A stretch of 33,503 nucleotides of DNA from Streptomyces sp. CBMA123. Lineage in GTDB: Bacteria; Actinomycetota; Actinomycetes; Streptomycetales; Streptomycetaceae. The notes under the pieces are model-generated. The model had not been told where the DNA came from, ran no database searches, and saw only the letters and a list, made by a program, of their open reading frames with translations. This document shows, piece after piece, positions 7,531-16,055 of the stretch; within the stretch, counting starts at the first letter, position 1; the number at the start of each line of letters is the position of its first letter. The position numbers and the translations under genes are program-made. The stretch spans positions 1 through 33,503 of the forward strand of contig NZ_MECK01000628.1 of assembly GCF_014596465.1 (NCBI RefSeq), given 5' to 3'.

Positions 7531-8382
7531 ATGGAGACGCGGGAACTGCGCTATTTCGTCGCTGTCGCCGAGGAGTTGCACTTCGGGCGCGCCGCGCAGC
7601 GGCTCGGGATCGCGCAGCCGCCCCTGTCCCGGGCGGTCCAGCGGCTCGAACGCCGCCTCGGGGCGGTGCTGCTGGACCGGACCAGCCGTACCGTCACGCT
7701 GACCGAGGCCGGTGCGGTGCTGCTGGTCGAGGGCCGAGCGGCGCTGGCGGCGGTCGACGCCGCCGAACGCCGGACCCGCCGGGCGGCCCTCCCGGCGGAC
7801 GGCCGTCCCGGACTCGTCCTGGTCACGAAGGCCAATGCGTCCGGTGAACTGCTGGCGCGACTGCTCGACGCGTACGCCGCCCAACCCGGCGCGGCGTCCG
7901 TGGAGGTCCTCCTGTGCGGCCCGGCCGAGCAGGGACGGTTGCTGCGCGAGGGCCGGGCCGATGTGGCGCTGCTGCACCGGCCGTTCGACTCGACAGCCGG
8001 GCTCCACACCGAGGAGCTCAGCACGGAGGGCCAGGTGGTGGTCCTGCCGGCCGGGCATCCGCTCACCGCCCGGGCCCAGGTGCGGATGGCCGACATCACC
8101 GGGCTGCCGGGCCTGCCCCTGCCGCGCTGGCCCGACCCCGACGGCAGCTACCCGCCCGGCCCCGGCCCCCAGGTCCGTGACCACGCGCAGCTGTTGCAGC
8201 TCGTCTCGCTCGGCCGGGCCTGCGCGGTCTCACCGGAGTCCTGCCGAGCCCAACTGCACGGTGACCTCGCCGCCGTGCCCGTGCTGGACGCGCCGAACGT
8301 CACCACCGTGATCGCCTGGCCCCCGCACAGCCGGTCCAGGGCCGTCGCCGACCTCGTCCGGACCGCGACACGCCTCCGGTAG
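7531..8382 (+). CDS. LysR-family transcriptional regulator
   Basis: A 283-aa LysR-type regulator. The N-terminal winged helix-turn-helix is clear (METRELRYFVAVAEELHFG, then AAQRLGIAQPPLSRAV, then LTEAG). The C-terminal part (residues ~90-283) is a LysR substrate-binding domain, with the usual VALLHRP and VVLPAGHPLT segments. It would bind a small effector and control the divergent SDR gene through the palindrome at 7494-7508, which also sits where it could control its own gene. The ATG at 7531 is conserved in position for the family; no strong ribosome-binding site is visible beyond GGAG at 7514-7517. Confidence 0.94.
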   Translation: METRELRYFVAVAEELHFGRAAQRLGIAQPPLSRAVQRLERRLGAVLLDRTSRTVTLTEAGAVLLVEGRAALAAVDAAERRTRRAALPADGRPGLVLVTKANASGELLARLLDAYAAQPGAASVEVLLCGPAEQGRLLREGRADVALLHRPFDSTAGLHTEELSTEGQVVVLPAGHPLTARAQVRMADITGLPGLPLPRWPDPDGSYPPGPGPQVRDHAQLLQLVSLGRACAVSPESCRAQLHGDLAAVPVLDAPNVTTVIAWPPHSRSRAVADLVRTATRLR

Positions 8383-8771
8383 TCCCGAGACACCTGGCCG
8401 GGTTCCACCGGAGGCGGCCCGGTTCGACGTCGCGGGTCGTCCTGTCCCGAGTCGCTGACGGCCGCCCGCCGGCAGGAAACCGTGGTGGCCGTCGGCATCG
8501 CCCCATCACGCCGTCCCAACGGGCACGCGATGTCCCACAGTCGGCCCGGGAGGGCGGCTGCGCCGCTGCTCAGCGGCGCGGGGTCGTGGGACGCCGTCCC
8601 AGGGTCGGTACGGGCCGGTGGCGTCCGCCTCGGTGTGGCGCAGACTGACGAACAGCCGACGGAACGTCAGAATCCTTCGTCTCCAGGCGGTTTCAGTGAT
8701 CCCGCGTGGCTTCGGGCGGTCCCGCTCGGTGGGAACGGCAAGCACCTTCACTCGATTCGAGGAGCCTGCTC
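8383..8771. other. Intergenic region upstream of the I36 gene
   Basis: About 390 bp with no convincing gene. It holds a perfect 9-bp hairpin, GCGCCGCTG-CT-CAGCGGCGC (8560-8579), and beside it a 6-bp one, TGGGAC-GCC-GTCCCA (8587-8601); GTCCCA also occurs near 8515 and 8532. These could be a terminator after LysR or control sites for the secreted inhibitor gene. I could not place a -10/-35 pair. Confidence 0.45.
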
Positions 8772-9143
8772 ATGTTCAAGAAGACCATCGCCTCCCTCGC
8801 CGTAGCTGCGGGCCTCGCCCTCGGCGCCGGCGTCGCCCTCGCCCCCGTGGCCGAGGCGGCCCCGTCCGGCTGCAACGCGGGCGGCCTGTGCGTGTACTGG
8901 AACGCCGGCTACAACGGCAGCGTTCAGACCGTCTACCGGGACAACGACGACCTGAGCCAGTACCGCAACTTCAACAACAGCCTCGGCGGCTCGGCGTTCA
9001 ACAACGGCAACAGCTGCAACGTCGTCGTCTACGCCCAGAAGAACGCCCAGGGCCAGGGCTGGATCCTGTACCGCGGCACGGGCTGGACCCAGATTCAGGA
9101 CAACCTGCCGTCCATCCTCTCCGACCGCTGGTGCACGGTCTGA
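8772..9143 (+). CDS. Secreted peptidase-inhibitor I36-type protein
   Basis: A 123-aa exported protein resembling the I36 family (Streptomyces metalloproteinase inhibitor type, a beta/gamma-crystallin-like fold). The ATG at 8772 has GAGGAG seven bases upstream. The signal peptide (MFKKTIASLAVAAG...) ends with AEA, predicted cleavage near residue 29. The mature part starts with the Cys-rich segment CNAGGLCVYWNAGYNGS. It has four Cys, enough for two disulfides, and the family-like FNNSLGGSAFNNGNSC block. It would act outside the cell, as a protease inhibitor or simply a crystallin-like exoprotein. The lipoprotein gene begins seven bases after its stop, so the two are probably translated together. 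Confidence 0.85.
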   Translation: MFKKTIASLAVAAGLALGAGVALAPVAEAAPSGCNAGGLCVYWNAGYNGSVQTVYRDNDDLSQYRNFNNSLGGSAFNNGNSCNVVVYAQKNAQGQGWILYRGTGWTQIQDNLPSILSDRWCTV

Positions 9144-9150
9144 TCCAGTG

Positions 9151-10053
9151 ATGAAGACCAGGATCACCTTCGCCCTCGCGGCGGTCCTCCTGGGCCTCGG
9201 TGCCGCCGGATGCTCCTCGTCCGGCGGCACCACCCCGCCCGGGGCCGAGCCGCGCCCGTTCGACGGTGTCGTCCACTACGACGAGCAGCAGCGCGTCGCC
9301 CTGCACGACGCCGAGGAGGGACTCGTCGCCGCCTGCATGCGCGGGCGCGGATTCGAGTACCGCCCGCAGGCCCTCGGCACCGGCGACCACCGGGTGGACG
9401 CCAACCCGTACGGTCTGCTCACCACCGCCCAGGCCACCGACGACGGCTTCGGCGTCATCAGCACGGAGCTGAACCTGAAGCCGGTCGCCGACCCCAACCA
9501 GGACCACGCCTCCGACCAGGCCTGGAAGGACGCGCTGCTGGGGACGGAGGCGCACCGGGTCACCGTCGACCTCCCGGACCGGCAGCAGTTCTTCTACAAC
9601 GGCGACTCCTGCCTCACCCAGGCCGGCGACGCGCTCTACGGCCCGGACTACTACCGCCTGTTCAACACCTTCCAGGTGCTCAGCAGCAAGGTCGTCACCG
9701 GCGTCCAGGCGGACGGCCGCTTCACCGCCGCCGAGGGCCGCTGGCGCGACTGCATGACCGCCGCCCACCAGCCGGCCGCCCACCTCGGGGACCCGGTGGC
9801 GACGATCGACCAGCGGGTGAAGCAGGACGGCGGCGACCCGGGCAGGACGCACGAGCTGATCGGCGGTGAACTCGCCCTCGCCAGGACCTCGGCTCGGTGC
9901 CAGTCCCAGGCCGGACTCACCGACGCCGTCACCCAGGCGCAGACCGACATCGAACGGACCGTCCTCGGCTCTGACCGGCCCCAGCTGGACCGGCTCTGGA
10001 CGCTGCGCCGACAGGCCCTCGCCCGGACGAGCCGCCCGACCACCGGCCCCTGA
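9151..10053 (+). CDS. Lipoprotein of unknown function
   Basis: A 300-residue predicted lipoprotein with a signal peptide ending in the lipobox LGAAGC (Cys21), followed by a Ser/Gly/Thr linker. The body is a soluble domain unknown to me, with HDAEEGLVAACMRGRGFEY near its start, a pattern I associate with streptomycete cell-surface proteins of unknown role, and several Cys (ACMRGRG, DSCLTQAG, RDCMTAA, SARCQSQ) that could form disulfides. The GTG at 9148 or ATG at 9151 lies within seven bases of the I36 stop without its own clear ribosome-binding site, which suggests translational coupling. A hairpin terminator follows. Confidence 0.75.
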   Translation: MKTRITFALAAVLLGLGAAGCSSSGGTTPPGAEPRPFDGVVHYDEQQRVALHDAEEGLVAACMRGRGFEYRPQALGTGDHRVDANPYGLLTTAQATDDGFGVISTELNLKPVADPNQDHASDQAWKDALLGTEAHRVTVDLPDRQQFFYNGDSCLTQAGDALYGPDYYRLFNTFQVLSSKVVTGVQADGRFTAAEGRWRDCMTAAHQPAAHLGDPVATIDQRVKQDGGDPGRTHELIGGELALARTSARCQSQAGLTDAVTQAQTDIERTVLGSDRPQLDRLWTLRRQALARTSRPTTGP

Positions 10054-10126
10054 GGAGGCGTCGACAGAAGGAGTGCCGCCGGGGCCGACCGGGCGCACCG
10101 CGCCGATTCGCACCGATCCGCACCGC

Positions 10127-10168
10127 GACCCCGCGCCGCCCGGCGGGAGGGCCGGGCGGCGCGGGGTC
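10127..10168. terminator. Perfect 17-bp hairpin between convergent genes
   Basis: GACCCCGCGCCGCCCGG (10127-10143) pairs exactly with 10152-10168 across an 8-nt loop. It lies between the lipoprotein stop (10053, +) and the glycosidase stop (10188, -) and has no U-tract. It is most simply a bidirectional terminator. Confidence 0.8.
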
Positions 10169-10187
10169 ACGGCGCGCGGGCGGAGGG

Positions 10188-12845
10188 TCAGTGGCCGCCG
10201 CGGATCAGGTGGAGCGAGAAGTCGTCGTCGGTGGAGACCGGCCGGGTCTTGACGTGGGTCACGCCGGTGGCCGCGTCGTGGTACCAGCCGGAGTCGGCGG
10301 CGTCGAGGGCGGCGGCCGAGTCGAGGTGGGGCAGCGGGCCGCCCCGGGTGACGACCAGGCGCGGGGCGGACTGGCCGTGCACGGAGAAGCGGTAGGAGCG
10401 GGCGTCCGGCTTGCCGGTGTAACTCCCTTCGCTGGCACCGACCTTGACGGTGGTGACCGGTCCGTTCGCGTGGACGTCGACGCGCTGGGTGGCGGAGGAG
10501 CCCGCGTCGTACTGCCGGGTGACGCCGTCGTCCTCGTAGAGGGTGTAGGAGGAGTCGCCCTGGGGGTAGAGGTCGTAGTCCAGTTCGGTGCGGTCGCGGG
10601 TCTGCCAGGACAGGGTGCCCTGGGGCCACATCGGGACGATCGCGCCGCCCTTGACGAACAGCGGCAGGGTGTCGAGCGGGGCGGAGTAGCCGTTGACCGT
10701 GGTGGGGCCCTGGTAGGTGCGCCCGGTCCAGTAGTCGGTCCAGGTGCCCTCGGGCAGGTAGATGCCGTCGCGCACCGAGGTGTCGGAGTAGACCGGGGCG
10801 ACCAGGAAGTCGGGCCCGGCGAGGAACTCGTACTTCGCGTTCGGGCCGAGGGCCGCCGGGTCGTGCGGGTACTCCAGGGCGAGCGGGCGCACCGCGCCGA
10901 TGCCGGTGCGGGTGGCCTCGGCGGACAGGGTGTACATGTACGGCAGCAGCCGCTCCTTCAGTTGCAGGTACTTGCGGTTGATCGAGGTGTAGGGCTCGCC
11001 GTCCAGCCAGGGCTGCTGGTCGCGCTGCTGTTTGCCGGTCATGTCCTTGGCCCAGCCGTCCATGGTCATGATGGTCGGCAGGAAGGCCTTCCACTGGAGG
11101 TCGCGGGTGTACATCCCGGGGTCGCGGCGGAAGATCGAGCCGACGTCGCCGGTGTCGTAGGCGATGCCGGACATGGTGGCGCCGGCGTAGGTGGGGATCT
11201 GCCAGCGGATGTAGTCCCAGGACAGGCTCTGGTCGCCGCTCCACAGGACGCCGCAGCGCTGGGCGCCGGCCCAGGAGACCGGCAGCCAGACGAAGCCGCG
11301 GGCGTCGCTGTTGTCCTCGATGCCGGCCTTGGCCTGGTCGCAGGCGTTGAGGGCGAAGCCGTAGCCGTTGCCGACCCAGGCGACGTCGAGCTTGCGCACC
11401 CGGACCCCGGCCTTGACCTCCTCGGCCTGGTTGGGCAGGCCGTTCTGGGTCCACAGGCCGAGCTGGGCGTGGTCCTTGCGCAGGCCCTCGCCGGTCTGCG
11501 GGAGGTTCTCGTAGCCGCAGCCGTAGCCGTCGTTGACGAGCATCCAGCCGAGCGGCAGCTGGTTCTGCGCGTAGCCGTCGGCGACCTTGAGGGCGTCGGT
11601 GGTGTGGCGTTCGCCGCGGTTGGCGTTGTGCAGGTAGCAGTCGGAGTCGCCGGGCTCCAGGCCGTAGACCGGTGGCATGAAGGGCTTGCCGACGAGCGCG
11701 GTGTACTGGCCGATGACGGACTTGACGTCGCCGGTGAAGTAGTAGGCGTCCAGGCGTCGTTCCTGCTGGCCGGTGTGCACCGGCGAGCCGAAGTCGTAGA
11801 TCCCGGGGGCGAAGGTGTTGCGGAAGACGCCGTAGCCGGCGGTGGAGACGTAGAACGGCTGGGAGTTGTTGTAGCCGCCCTCGTTCCAGTCGGTGCTGTT
11901 GGCGACGTGGACGGTCTGGTCGCGGTGCGAGAAGCTGCCGTTCTGCTCGCCGCCGCCGAAGAACTGCTCGTCGGCGCCGCGGGTCAGGCTCTGCCGCAGT
12001 CCGCTGGTGGACCAGCGCAGCGGGGCGTTCTCCTGCCAGATCGCGGTGCGGTTGTCGGCCTGGTAGAGGCCGAACCGCAGGGGGTGCTTGTAGACCCGCA
12101 GGACGACGTGGCCGGAGCGGATGCCGTAGTAGTCGCCGGCGTCGAACGAGGAGGTGCGGGGCTGGAGTTCGGGCTGTTTGCGGATCATCGCGCTGTCGGC
12201 CGGGTCGGTGATGGTGCCGTCCGGGGCGGCGCGCAGGCGCAGTTGGTCGTCGGCGAGGAAGTCGACCTTGGCCTTGAGGGTGCCCGCGGCGATGTCGTAG
12301 CTGCCGCTGCCGCCGGTGAAGGAGGTGAGGTCGCCCGCGTCGGCGGTCTGCGGCAGGTAGGCGCGGCCGGTGAAGGAACCGCCGTGGACGTCGTACGGGA
12401 CGACCAGGACGTGGTAGGTGCCGGAGGCCTTGGGGATCACCGTGGCCTCGGGGTCGGCGGTGCCGGCGCTCTCGGCGACCTCCTTGCCGTTGGCGTCGTA
12501 GATGTAGAGGTCGAAGTCGTCGGTGGGGTTCTGCCACTGGACGGAGACCGGGACGCCGCCCTCCGGGTTGTCGTCCCAGTACCCCTTCGGGACGTTCACG
12601 GTGAGGTCGAAGCGGCCGCAGACGGCGCCGTCCGGGTCCTGGGCGGCGGCCGGGCAGGAGGCGGCCCCGCCCATGGTGCCCTTGGCGTAGGCGGGGCTCT
12701 GCCAGCCGGCGTTCTGGTGGCCGCCGTCCAGGACGGCGGCGGGGACGGCGGCGCGGGCCGGCAGCACGGGGCCGGCCACGGCGGCGAGGCTGGTGAGGGC
12801 CGCCGCGAGGGCGGCTCGTCGGAGGTGGGGTCGGAGCAGGCGCAC
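10188..12845 (-). CDS. Secreted GH31 family glycoside hydrolase
   Basis: An 885-residue exported glycosidase. GTG at 12845 follows AGGAGA. The signal peptide ends near ARA-AVP (about residue 32). A beta-sandwich (about residues 75-155, with PTDDFDLYIYDANG) precedes the GH31 N-terminal domain, the TIM barrel (about 370-680) and C-terminal beta domains. The WSGDQ motif supplies the likely acid/base Asp538. The usual nucleophile motif WxDMNE is absent; instead KLDVAWVGNGYG puts Asp487 at the matching place. That pattern is closer, as I remember it, to the GH31 alpha-N-acetylgalactosaminidase-like group than to ordinary alpha-glucosidases, so the substrate should stay open. It is last in the sugar-uptake operon, consistent with releasing the imported sugar outside the cell. 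Confidence 0.88.
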   Translation of the reverse strand: MRLLRPHLRRAALAAALTSLAAVAGPVLPARAAVPAAVLDGGHQNAGWQSPAYAKGTMGGAASCPAAAQDPDGAVCGRFDLTVNVPKGYWDDNPEGGVPVSVQWQNPTDDFDLYIYDANGKEVAESAGTADPEATVIPKASGTYHVLVVPYDVHGGSFTGRAYLPQTADAGDLTSFTGGSGSYDIAAGTLKAKVDFLADDQLRLRAAPDGTITDPADSAMIRKQPELQPRTSSFDAGDYYGIRSGHVVLRVYKHPLRFGLYQADNRTAIWQENAPLRWSTSGLRQSLTRGADEQFFGGGEQNGSFSHRDQTVHVANSTDWNEGGYNNSQPFYVSTAGYGVFRNTFAPGIYDFGSPVHTGQQERRLDAYYFTGDVKSVIGQYTALVGKPFMPPVYGLEPGDSDCYLHNANRGERHTTDALKVADGYAQNQLPLGWMLVNDGYGCGYENLPQTGEGLRKDHAQLGLWTQNGLPNQAEEVKAGVRVRKLDVAWVGNGYGFALNACDQAKAGIEDNSDARGFVWLPVSWAGAQRCGVLWSGDQSLSWDYIRWQIPTYAGATMSGIAYDTGDVGSIFRRDPGMYTRDLQWKAFLPTIMTMDGWAKDMTGKQQRDQQPWLDGEPYTSINRKYLQLKERLLPYMYTLSAEATRTGIGAVRPLALEYPHDPAALGPNAKYEFLAGPDFLVAPVYSDTSVRDGIYLPEGTWTDYWTGRTYQGPTTVNGYSAPLDTLPLFVKGGAIVPMWPQGTLSWQTRDRTELDYDLYPQGDSSYTLYEDDGVTRQYDAGSSATQRVDVHANGPVTTVKVGASEGSYTGKPDARSYRFSVHGQSAPRLVVTRGGPLPHLDSAAALDAADSGWYHDAATGVTHVKTRPVSTDDDFSLHLIRGGH

Positions 12846-12898
12846 GGGGGTTCTCCTGTCGACTCGGTGGGTCGATCTGCTGGATCTGCTCGTTCTGC

Positions 12899-12983
12899 TC
12901 GTTCGCTCGATCCGTTCGTTGGCTCGATCTGCTCGTTGGCTCGATCCGCTTGGTGGTTGGATCCGCTTGGTGGTTGGATCCGC
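12899..12983 (-). repeat. 17-bp tandem repeat, five copies, after the permease stop
   Basis: Five adjacent 17-bp units, on the plus strand TTGGTGGTTGGATCCGC (two identical copies, 12950-12983) and the related TCGTTGGCTCGATCCGC (12899-12949), with further decayed copies down to about 12870. The array fills most of the gap between the permease stop (12996) and the glycosidase start (12845), so it is transcribed within the operon. Confidence 0.88.
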
Positions 12984-12995
12984 CGGTTCGGAGCG

Positions 12996-13835
12996 CTACT
13001 TGACCGATCCGGCGGTCAGCCCGGACACCACGTGCCGCTCGATCACGGCGAACAGCACCACGACCGGCACGATCGCGACGACCGAACCGGCGAACAGGTA
13101 GTTCCACTGGACGGTGTAGTTGCCGATGAAGCTGTTGATGCCGACGGTGAGCGGCTGGCTGCTCGGATCGGTGGACAGCGTCAGGCCCATCACGAACTCG
13201 TTCCAGGCGGAGATGAAGGTGAAGATCACCGCCGTGACCACGCCCGGCAGGGCCAGCGGCAGGACGACCCGGCGCAGCGCCCCGAGCCGGCCGAGGCCGT
13301 CCAGTAGGGCGGCCTCCTCCAGCTCCACCGGGATCGAGGAGATGTACGCGGTCAGGATCCAGACCGCGAAGGCCAGGTTGAAGGCGGCGTTGCAGAGGAT
13401 CAGCGTCCAGACCGAGTTGAGCATGGACAGCTGGTAGAACTCCCGGTAGAGGCCCACCAGCAGGGAGGTCGGCTGGAACATCTGGGTGACCAGCACCAGC
13501 AGCAGGAACAGCCGGCGGCCCCGGTACCGCACCCGGGCGGTGTAGTACGCGGCGGGCAGCGCGACCAGCAGTGCCAGCACGGTGGAGCCGCCGGCCACCA
13601 GCAGGGTGACCCGCAGGTTGCCGCCGAGGGTGGAGTCACGCCAGACGCCGACGAAGTTGGACCAGGCGAAGTGCCGTGGCAGGTATGTCGCGTCGCGCAG
13701 CTCGTCGGCCGGGCGCAGCGCCGTGACGACCATCTCCAGGTACGGCAGCAGGAAGAGCGCCGCCAGCAGCCAGGCCGCCCCCGCGAGGGCCAGGGTGCGC
13801 GGGCCGATCCGTGACCTTCTCTGACGTATCGTCAA
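12996..13835 (-). CDS. Carbohydrate ABC transporter permease (MalG/CUT1-type)
   Basis: A 279-aa inner-membrane permease with about six membrane spans, the first being LAGAAWLLAALFLLPYLEMVV. The cytoplasmic EAA loop that docks the ATPase is visible as EEAALLDGLGRLGALRRVVLP. The start is a TTG at 13835 that overlaps the upstream permease stop (TTGA), with GGAGG just before it; no better in-frame start is seen. It pairs with the preceding permease to form the channel. No ATP-binding gene is present in the operon, which is normal in streptomycetes, where a shared MsiK-type ATPase serves many sugar importers. Confidence 0.93.
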   Translation of the reverse strand: MTIRQRRSRIGPRTLALAGAAWLLAALFLLPYLEMVVTALRPADELRDATYLPRHFAWSNFVGVWRDSTLGGNLRVTLLVAGGSTVLALLVALPAAYYTARVRYRGRRLFLLLVLVTQMFQPTSLLVGLYREFYQLSMLNSVWTLILCNAAFNLAFAVWILTAYISSIPVELEEAALLDGLGRLGALRRVVLPLALPGVVTAVIFTFISAWNEFVMGLTLSTDPSSQPLTVGINSFIGNYTVQWNYLFAGSVVAIVPVVVLFAVIERHVVSGLTAGSVK

Positions 13836-14734
13836 CTCTCCTCCCGACCCCAGCGGCTGACCTTCAGGAAGACCAGCACCAGCAGCACCACGAGCGCGAA
13901 GTTGACCACCGACATCGCCGCCGACTCCCCGATGTCGGTGTCCTTCAGCTGGTACATGAACACCGTGCTGGTGGCCGTGTCACTGCTCGGGCCGCCTTGG
14001 GTCATGCCCCAGATCACCGGGAAGGAGTTGAAGACGTTGATCAGGTTGATCACCACGCCGACCAGGAACGCCGGGCGCAGCAGCGGCAGGGTGATCCGCC
14101 GGCACGCCTGCCGGCGCGAGGCGCCGTCCACCCGCGCCGCCTCGTACAGCTCGCCGGGGATGGTCTGCAGACCGGCCAGCAGGGTGTAGGTGGTGAACGG
14201 CAGGGAGACGAACACCGCGACGAACACCATCCACGGCCAGGCCGTCGACGGATCGCCCAGCCAGTCCCGCGGGCCGTCGACCAGACCGAGGTCCGTCAGC
14301 GCGGTGTTCAGCACGCCCGCCGTCCGGTCGAGCATCCAGCGGAAGCCGATGGCCGTCATCAGCACGGACGCCGCCCACGGCGCGATCAACGCCCAGCGGG
14401 CGTACCGCCGGCCCGGGAAGCGCTGGTCGAACAGCTGGGCCAGGGCGAGCGAGAGCAGCATGGTCAGACCGACCACGGCGAGCGTCCAGACCACCGTGGC
14501 GAGCAGCACCCGGCCGAGGTCGGCCTCGCCGAACAGCTTGCGGTACTTGTCCAGCCCGGCCGAGCCGCGGACGAAACCGCTGGTGCTGACCCGCAGGAAC
14601 GATGTGCGGACCATCTCGTACACCGGCCACAGCACCACGGCCGCGATCAGCAGCACGGCCGGGGCGATCCACGGCAGCGGGCCCAGCGCAGGGCCTGGCC
14701 GACGGCCGCTGCGCACAGGGGAGTCGGGAGTCAT
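13832..14734 (-). CDS. Carbohydrate ABC transporter permease (MalF/CUT1-type)
   Basis: A 300-residue permease with about six membrane spans (PWIAPAVLLIAAVVLWPVYE is the first). The EAA loop appears as YEAARVDGASRRQACRRITL. ATG at 14734 is preceded by AAAGGC; a GTG at 14749 is an in-frame alternative. The stop overlaps the TTG of the next permease by four bases, so the two are translationally coupled. It lies 37 bp after the binding-protein gene. The binding protein, the two permeases and the glycosidase share one direction and order, as in CUT1 oligosaccharide importers. Confidence 0.93.
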   Translation of the reverse strand: MTPDSPVRSGRRPGPALGPLPWIAPAVLLIAAVVLWPVYEMVRTSFLRVSTSGFVRGSAGLDKYRKLFGEADLGRVLLATVVWTLAVVGLTMLLSLALAQLFDQRFPGRRYARWALIAPWAASVLMTAIGFRWMLDRTAGVLNTALTDLGLVDGPRDWLGDPSTAWPWMVFVAVFVSLPFTTYTLLAGLQTIPGELYEAARVDGASRRQACRRITLPLLRPAFLVGVVINLINVFNSFPVIWGMTQGGPSSDTATSTVFMYQLKDTDIGESAAMSVVNFALVVLLVLVFLKVSRWGREES

Positions 14735-14771
14735 GGGGGCGCCTTTCACAGCCGTCGCTCGCCCGGCGCCG

Positions 14772-16055
14772 TCACTTGTTCGCGACGGCGTCCTGGGCCT
14801 TCTTCTGCAGGTCGCCGAGCACCTTGGCCGGATCCCCCGAGACGGCGCTGCCGACGGACTTCTTGATCTCGGCGGAGACCGCGTCCCAGGTGGTGTCGCC
14901 GAGCGGGTAGAACACGGCGTGCGGCAGCAGGGCGAAGAACGGCTGGAGGTCCTGGTGCTTGCCCCCGGTGGTCAGCTCCTGCAACGCGCTCTGGGTGACC
15001 GGCATCAGGTTGTACGTCTCGTCGAAGGCGAGCTGGTTGTCCTTGGCGTACGCGAAGTCCAGGAACTTCCGGATCTGGTCGCGGTGCCCGTTCTTCTTGA
15101 AGGCCATCATCCAGTCCGCCACCCCGAGGGTGGAGCTCAGCGGGCCGTCCTTGCCGGGGATGGGCGCGACCCCGTAGTCGACCTTGCCCGCCTGCGCCAT
15201 CTGGATCAGCGACGGGTGCCCGTTGAGCATGGCCGCCTTGCCGGCCGCGAAGTCGGCGAACGCGGTCTTGCGGTCGGTGGTGGCCGGGTTGGCGTAGGTC
15301 AGCCCCGGGTCTACCAGACCGGACTTGAGCCAGCGGAAGGTGTCGACGTTCGCCTGGCTGTTCAGGGTGTACGCGCCGTCCTTGCCGGTAGGGCCGCCAC
15401 CGTCGCCGAGCTCCCAGATCATGCTCTCGCCCTGCGCCTCCTCCGGGCCGAGCGGCAGCGCGTACGGCGTGACCCCGGGCACCTTCGCCTTCACCAGCTC
15501 GGCGTCCTTGCGCAACTCCTCCCAGCTGGTGGGCGGTTGGGTGATGCCCGCCTGCTGGAACACCGCCTTGTTGTAGAACAGGGCGCGGGCCGAGGAGACG
15601 AACGGGATGCCGTACTGGACACCCTTGACCTGCCCGGCGGTGGCGAAACTGTCGATCAGATCGCCCCGGGTGGCGGGCGACAGCACGTCCTCCGCCTTGT
15701 ACAGCAGGTCGTCGGCGACCTTGTCCGCGTAGCCGCCGGTCTGCAGGATGTCCGGCACGTTGCCGCTCTGGATCATCGTCTTGACCTGCTTGTCGATGTC
15801 GTTCCAGTTCACCACCTGGACGTCCACCGTGATCCCGGGGTTGGCCGCGGTGAAGGCGGCGGCGACCTTGTTCCAGTAGTTCTTCGAGCTGTTGGACTCC
15901 TTGTCGCCGTAGTCGGCGGCCACCAGCTTCAGCGTCGCCTTCCCGTCGGCGTCGGTCCCGCCACCCCCACCGCCGCTGCCACCGCTGCCACAGGAGGTGA
16001 GGGCGAGGGCACCGAGGGCGCACGCCGAGACGAGGGCCAGCACACGTTTGTCCAC
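14772..16055 (-). CDS. Sugar-binding lipoprotein of an ABC importer
   Basis: A 427-aa extracellular solute-binding protein, family 1 (MalE-like). It has a lipoprotein signal with lipobox LALTSC (Cys22), a Gly-rich linker, then a two-lobed binding fold with typical blocks: PDILQTGGYADKVADDLL, YGIPFVSSARALFYNK and ITQPPTSWEEL. It would capture an oligosaccharide or glycoside outside the membrane and pass it to the two permeases. The GTG at 16055 follows AAGGCGG. It is the first gene of the operon, and 16056-16367 upstream carries a repeated motif likely to be its operator. The ligand cannot be read from sequence; the co-transcribed GH31 enzyme suggests an alpha-linked sugar. Confidence 0.94.
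   Translation of the reverse strand: MDKRVLALVSACALGALALTSCGSGGSGGGGGGTDADGKATLKLVAADYGDKESNSSKNYWNKVAAAFTAANPGITVDVQVVNWNDIDKQVKTMIQSGNVPDILQTGGYADKVADDLLYKAEDVLSPATRGDLIDSFATAGQVKGVQYGIPFVSSARALFYNKAVFQQAGITQPPTSWEELRKDAELVKAKVPGVTPYALPLGPEEAQGESMIWELGDGGGPTGKDGAYTLNSQANVDTFRWLKSGLVDPGLTYANPATTDRKTAFADFAAGKAAMLNGHPSLIQMAQAGKVDYGVAPIPGKDGPLSSTLGVADWMMAFKKNGHRDQIRKFLDFAYAKDNQLAFDETYNLMPVTQSALQELTTGGKHQDLQPFFALLPHAVFYPLGDTTWDAVSAEIKKSVGSAVSGDPAKVLGDLQKKAQDAVANK

Noticed and set aside
8640..8700. ECF-sigma promoter (GGAAC ... CGTCT) before the I36 gene
   Set aside because: GGAAC and CGTCT are present but only about 12 bp apart, too close for the usual spacing.
10191..13307. 1038-codon plus-strand frame opposite the glycosidase
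   Set aside because: The product is Val/Gly/Ala low complexity; the minus strand has the signal peptide, catalytic motifs and ribosome-binding site.
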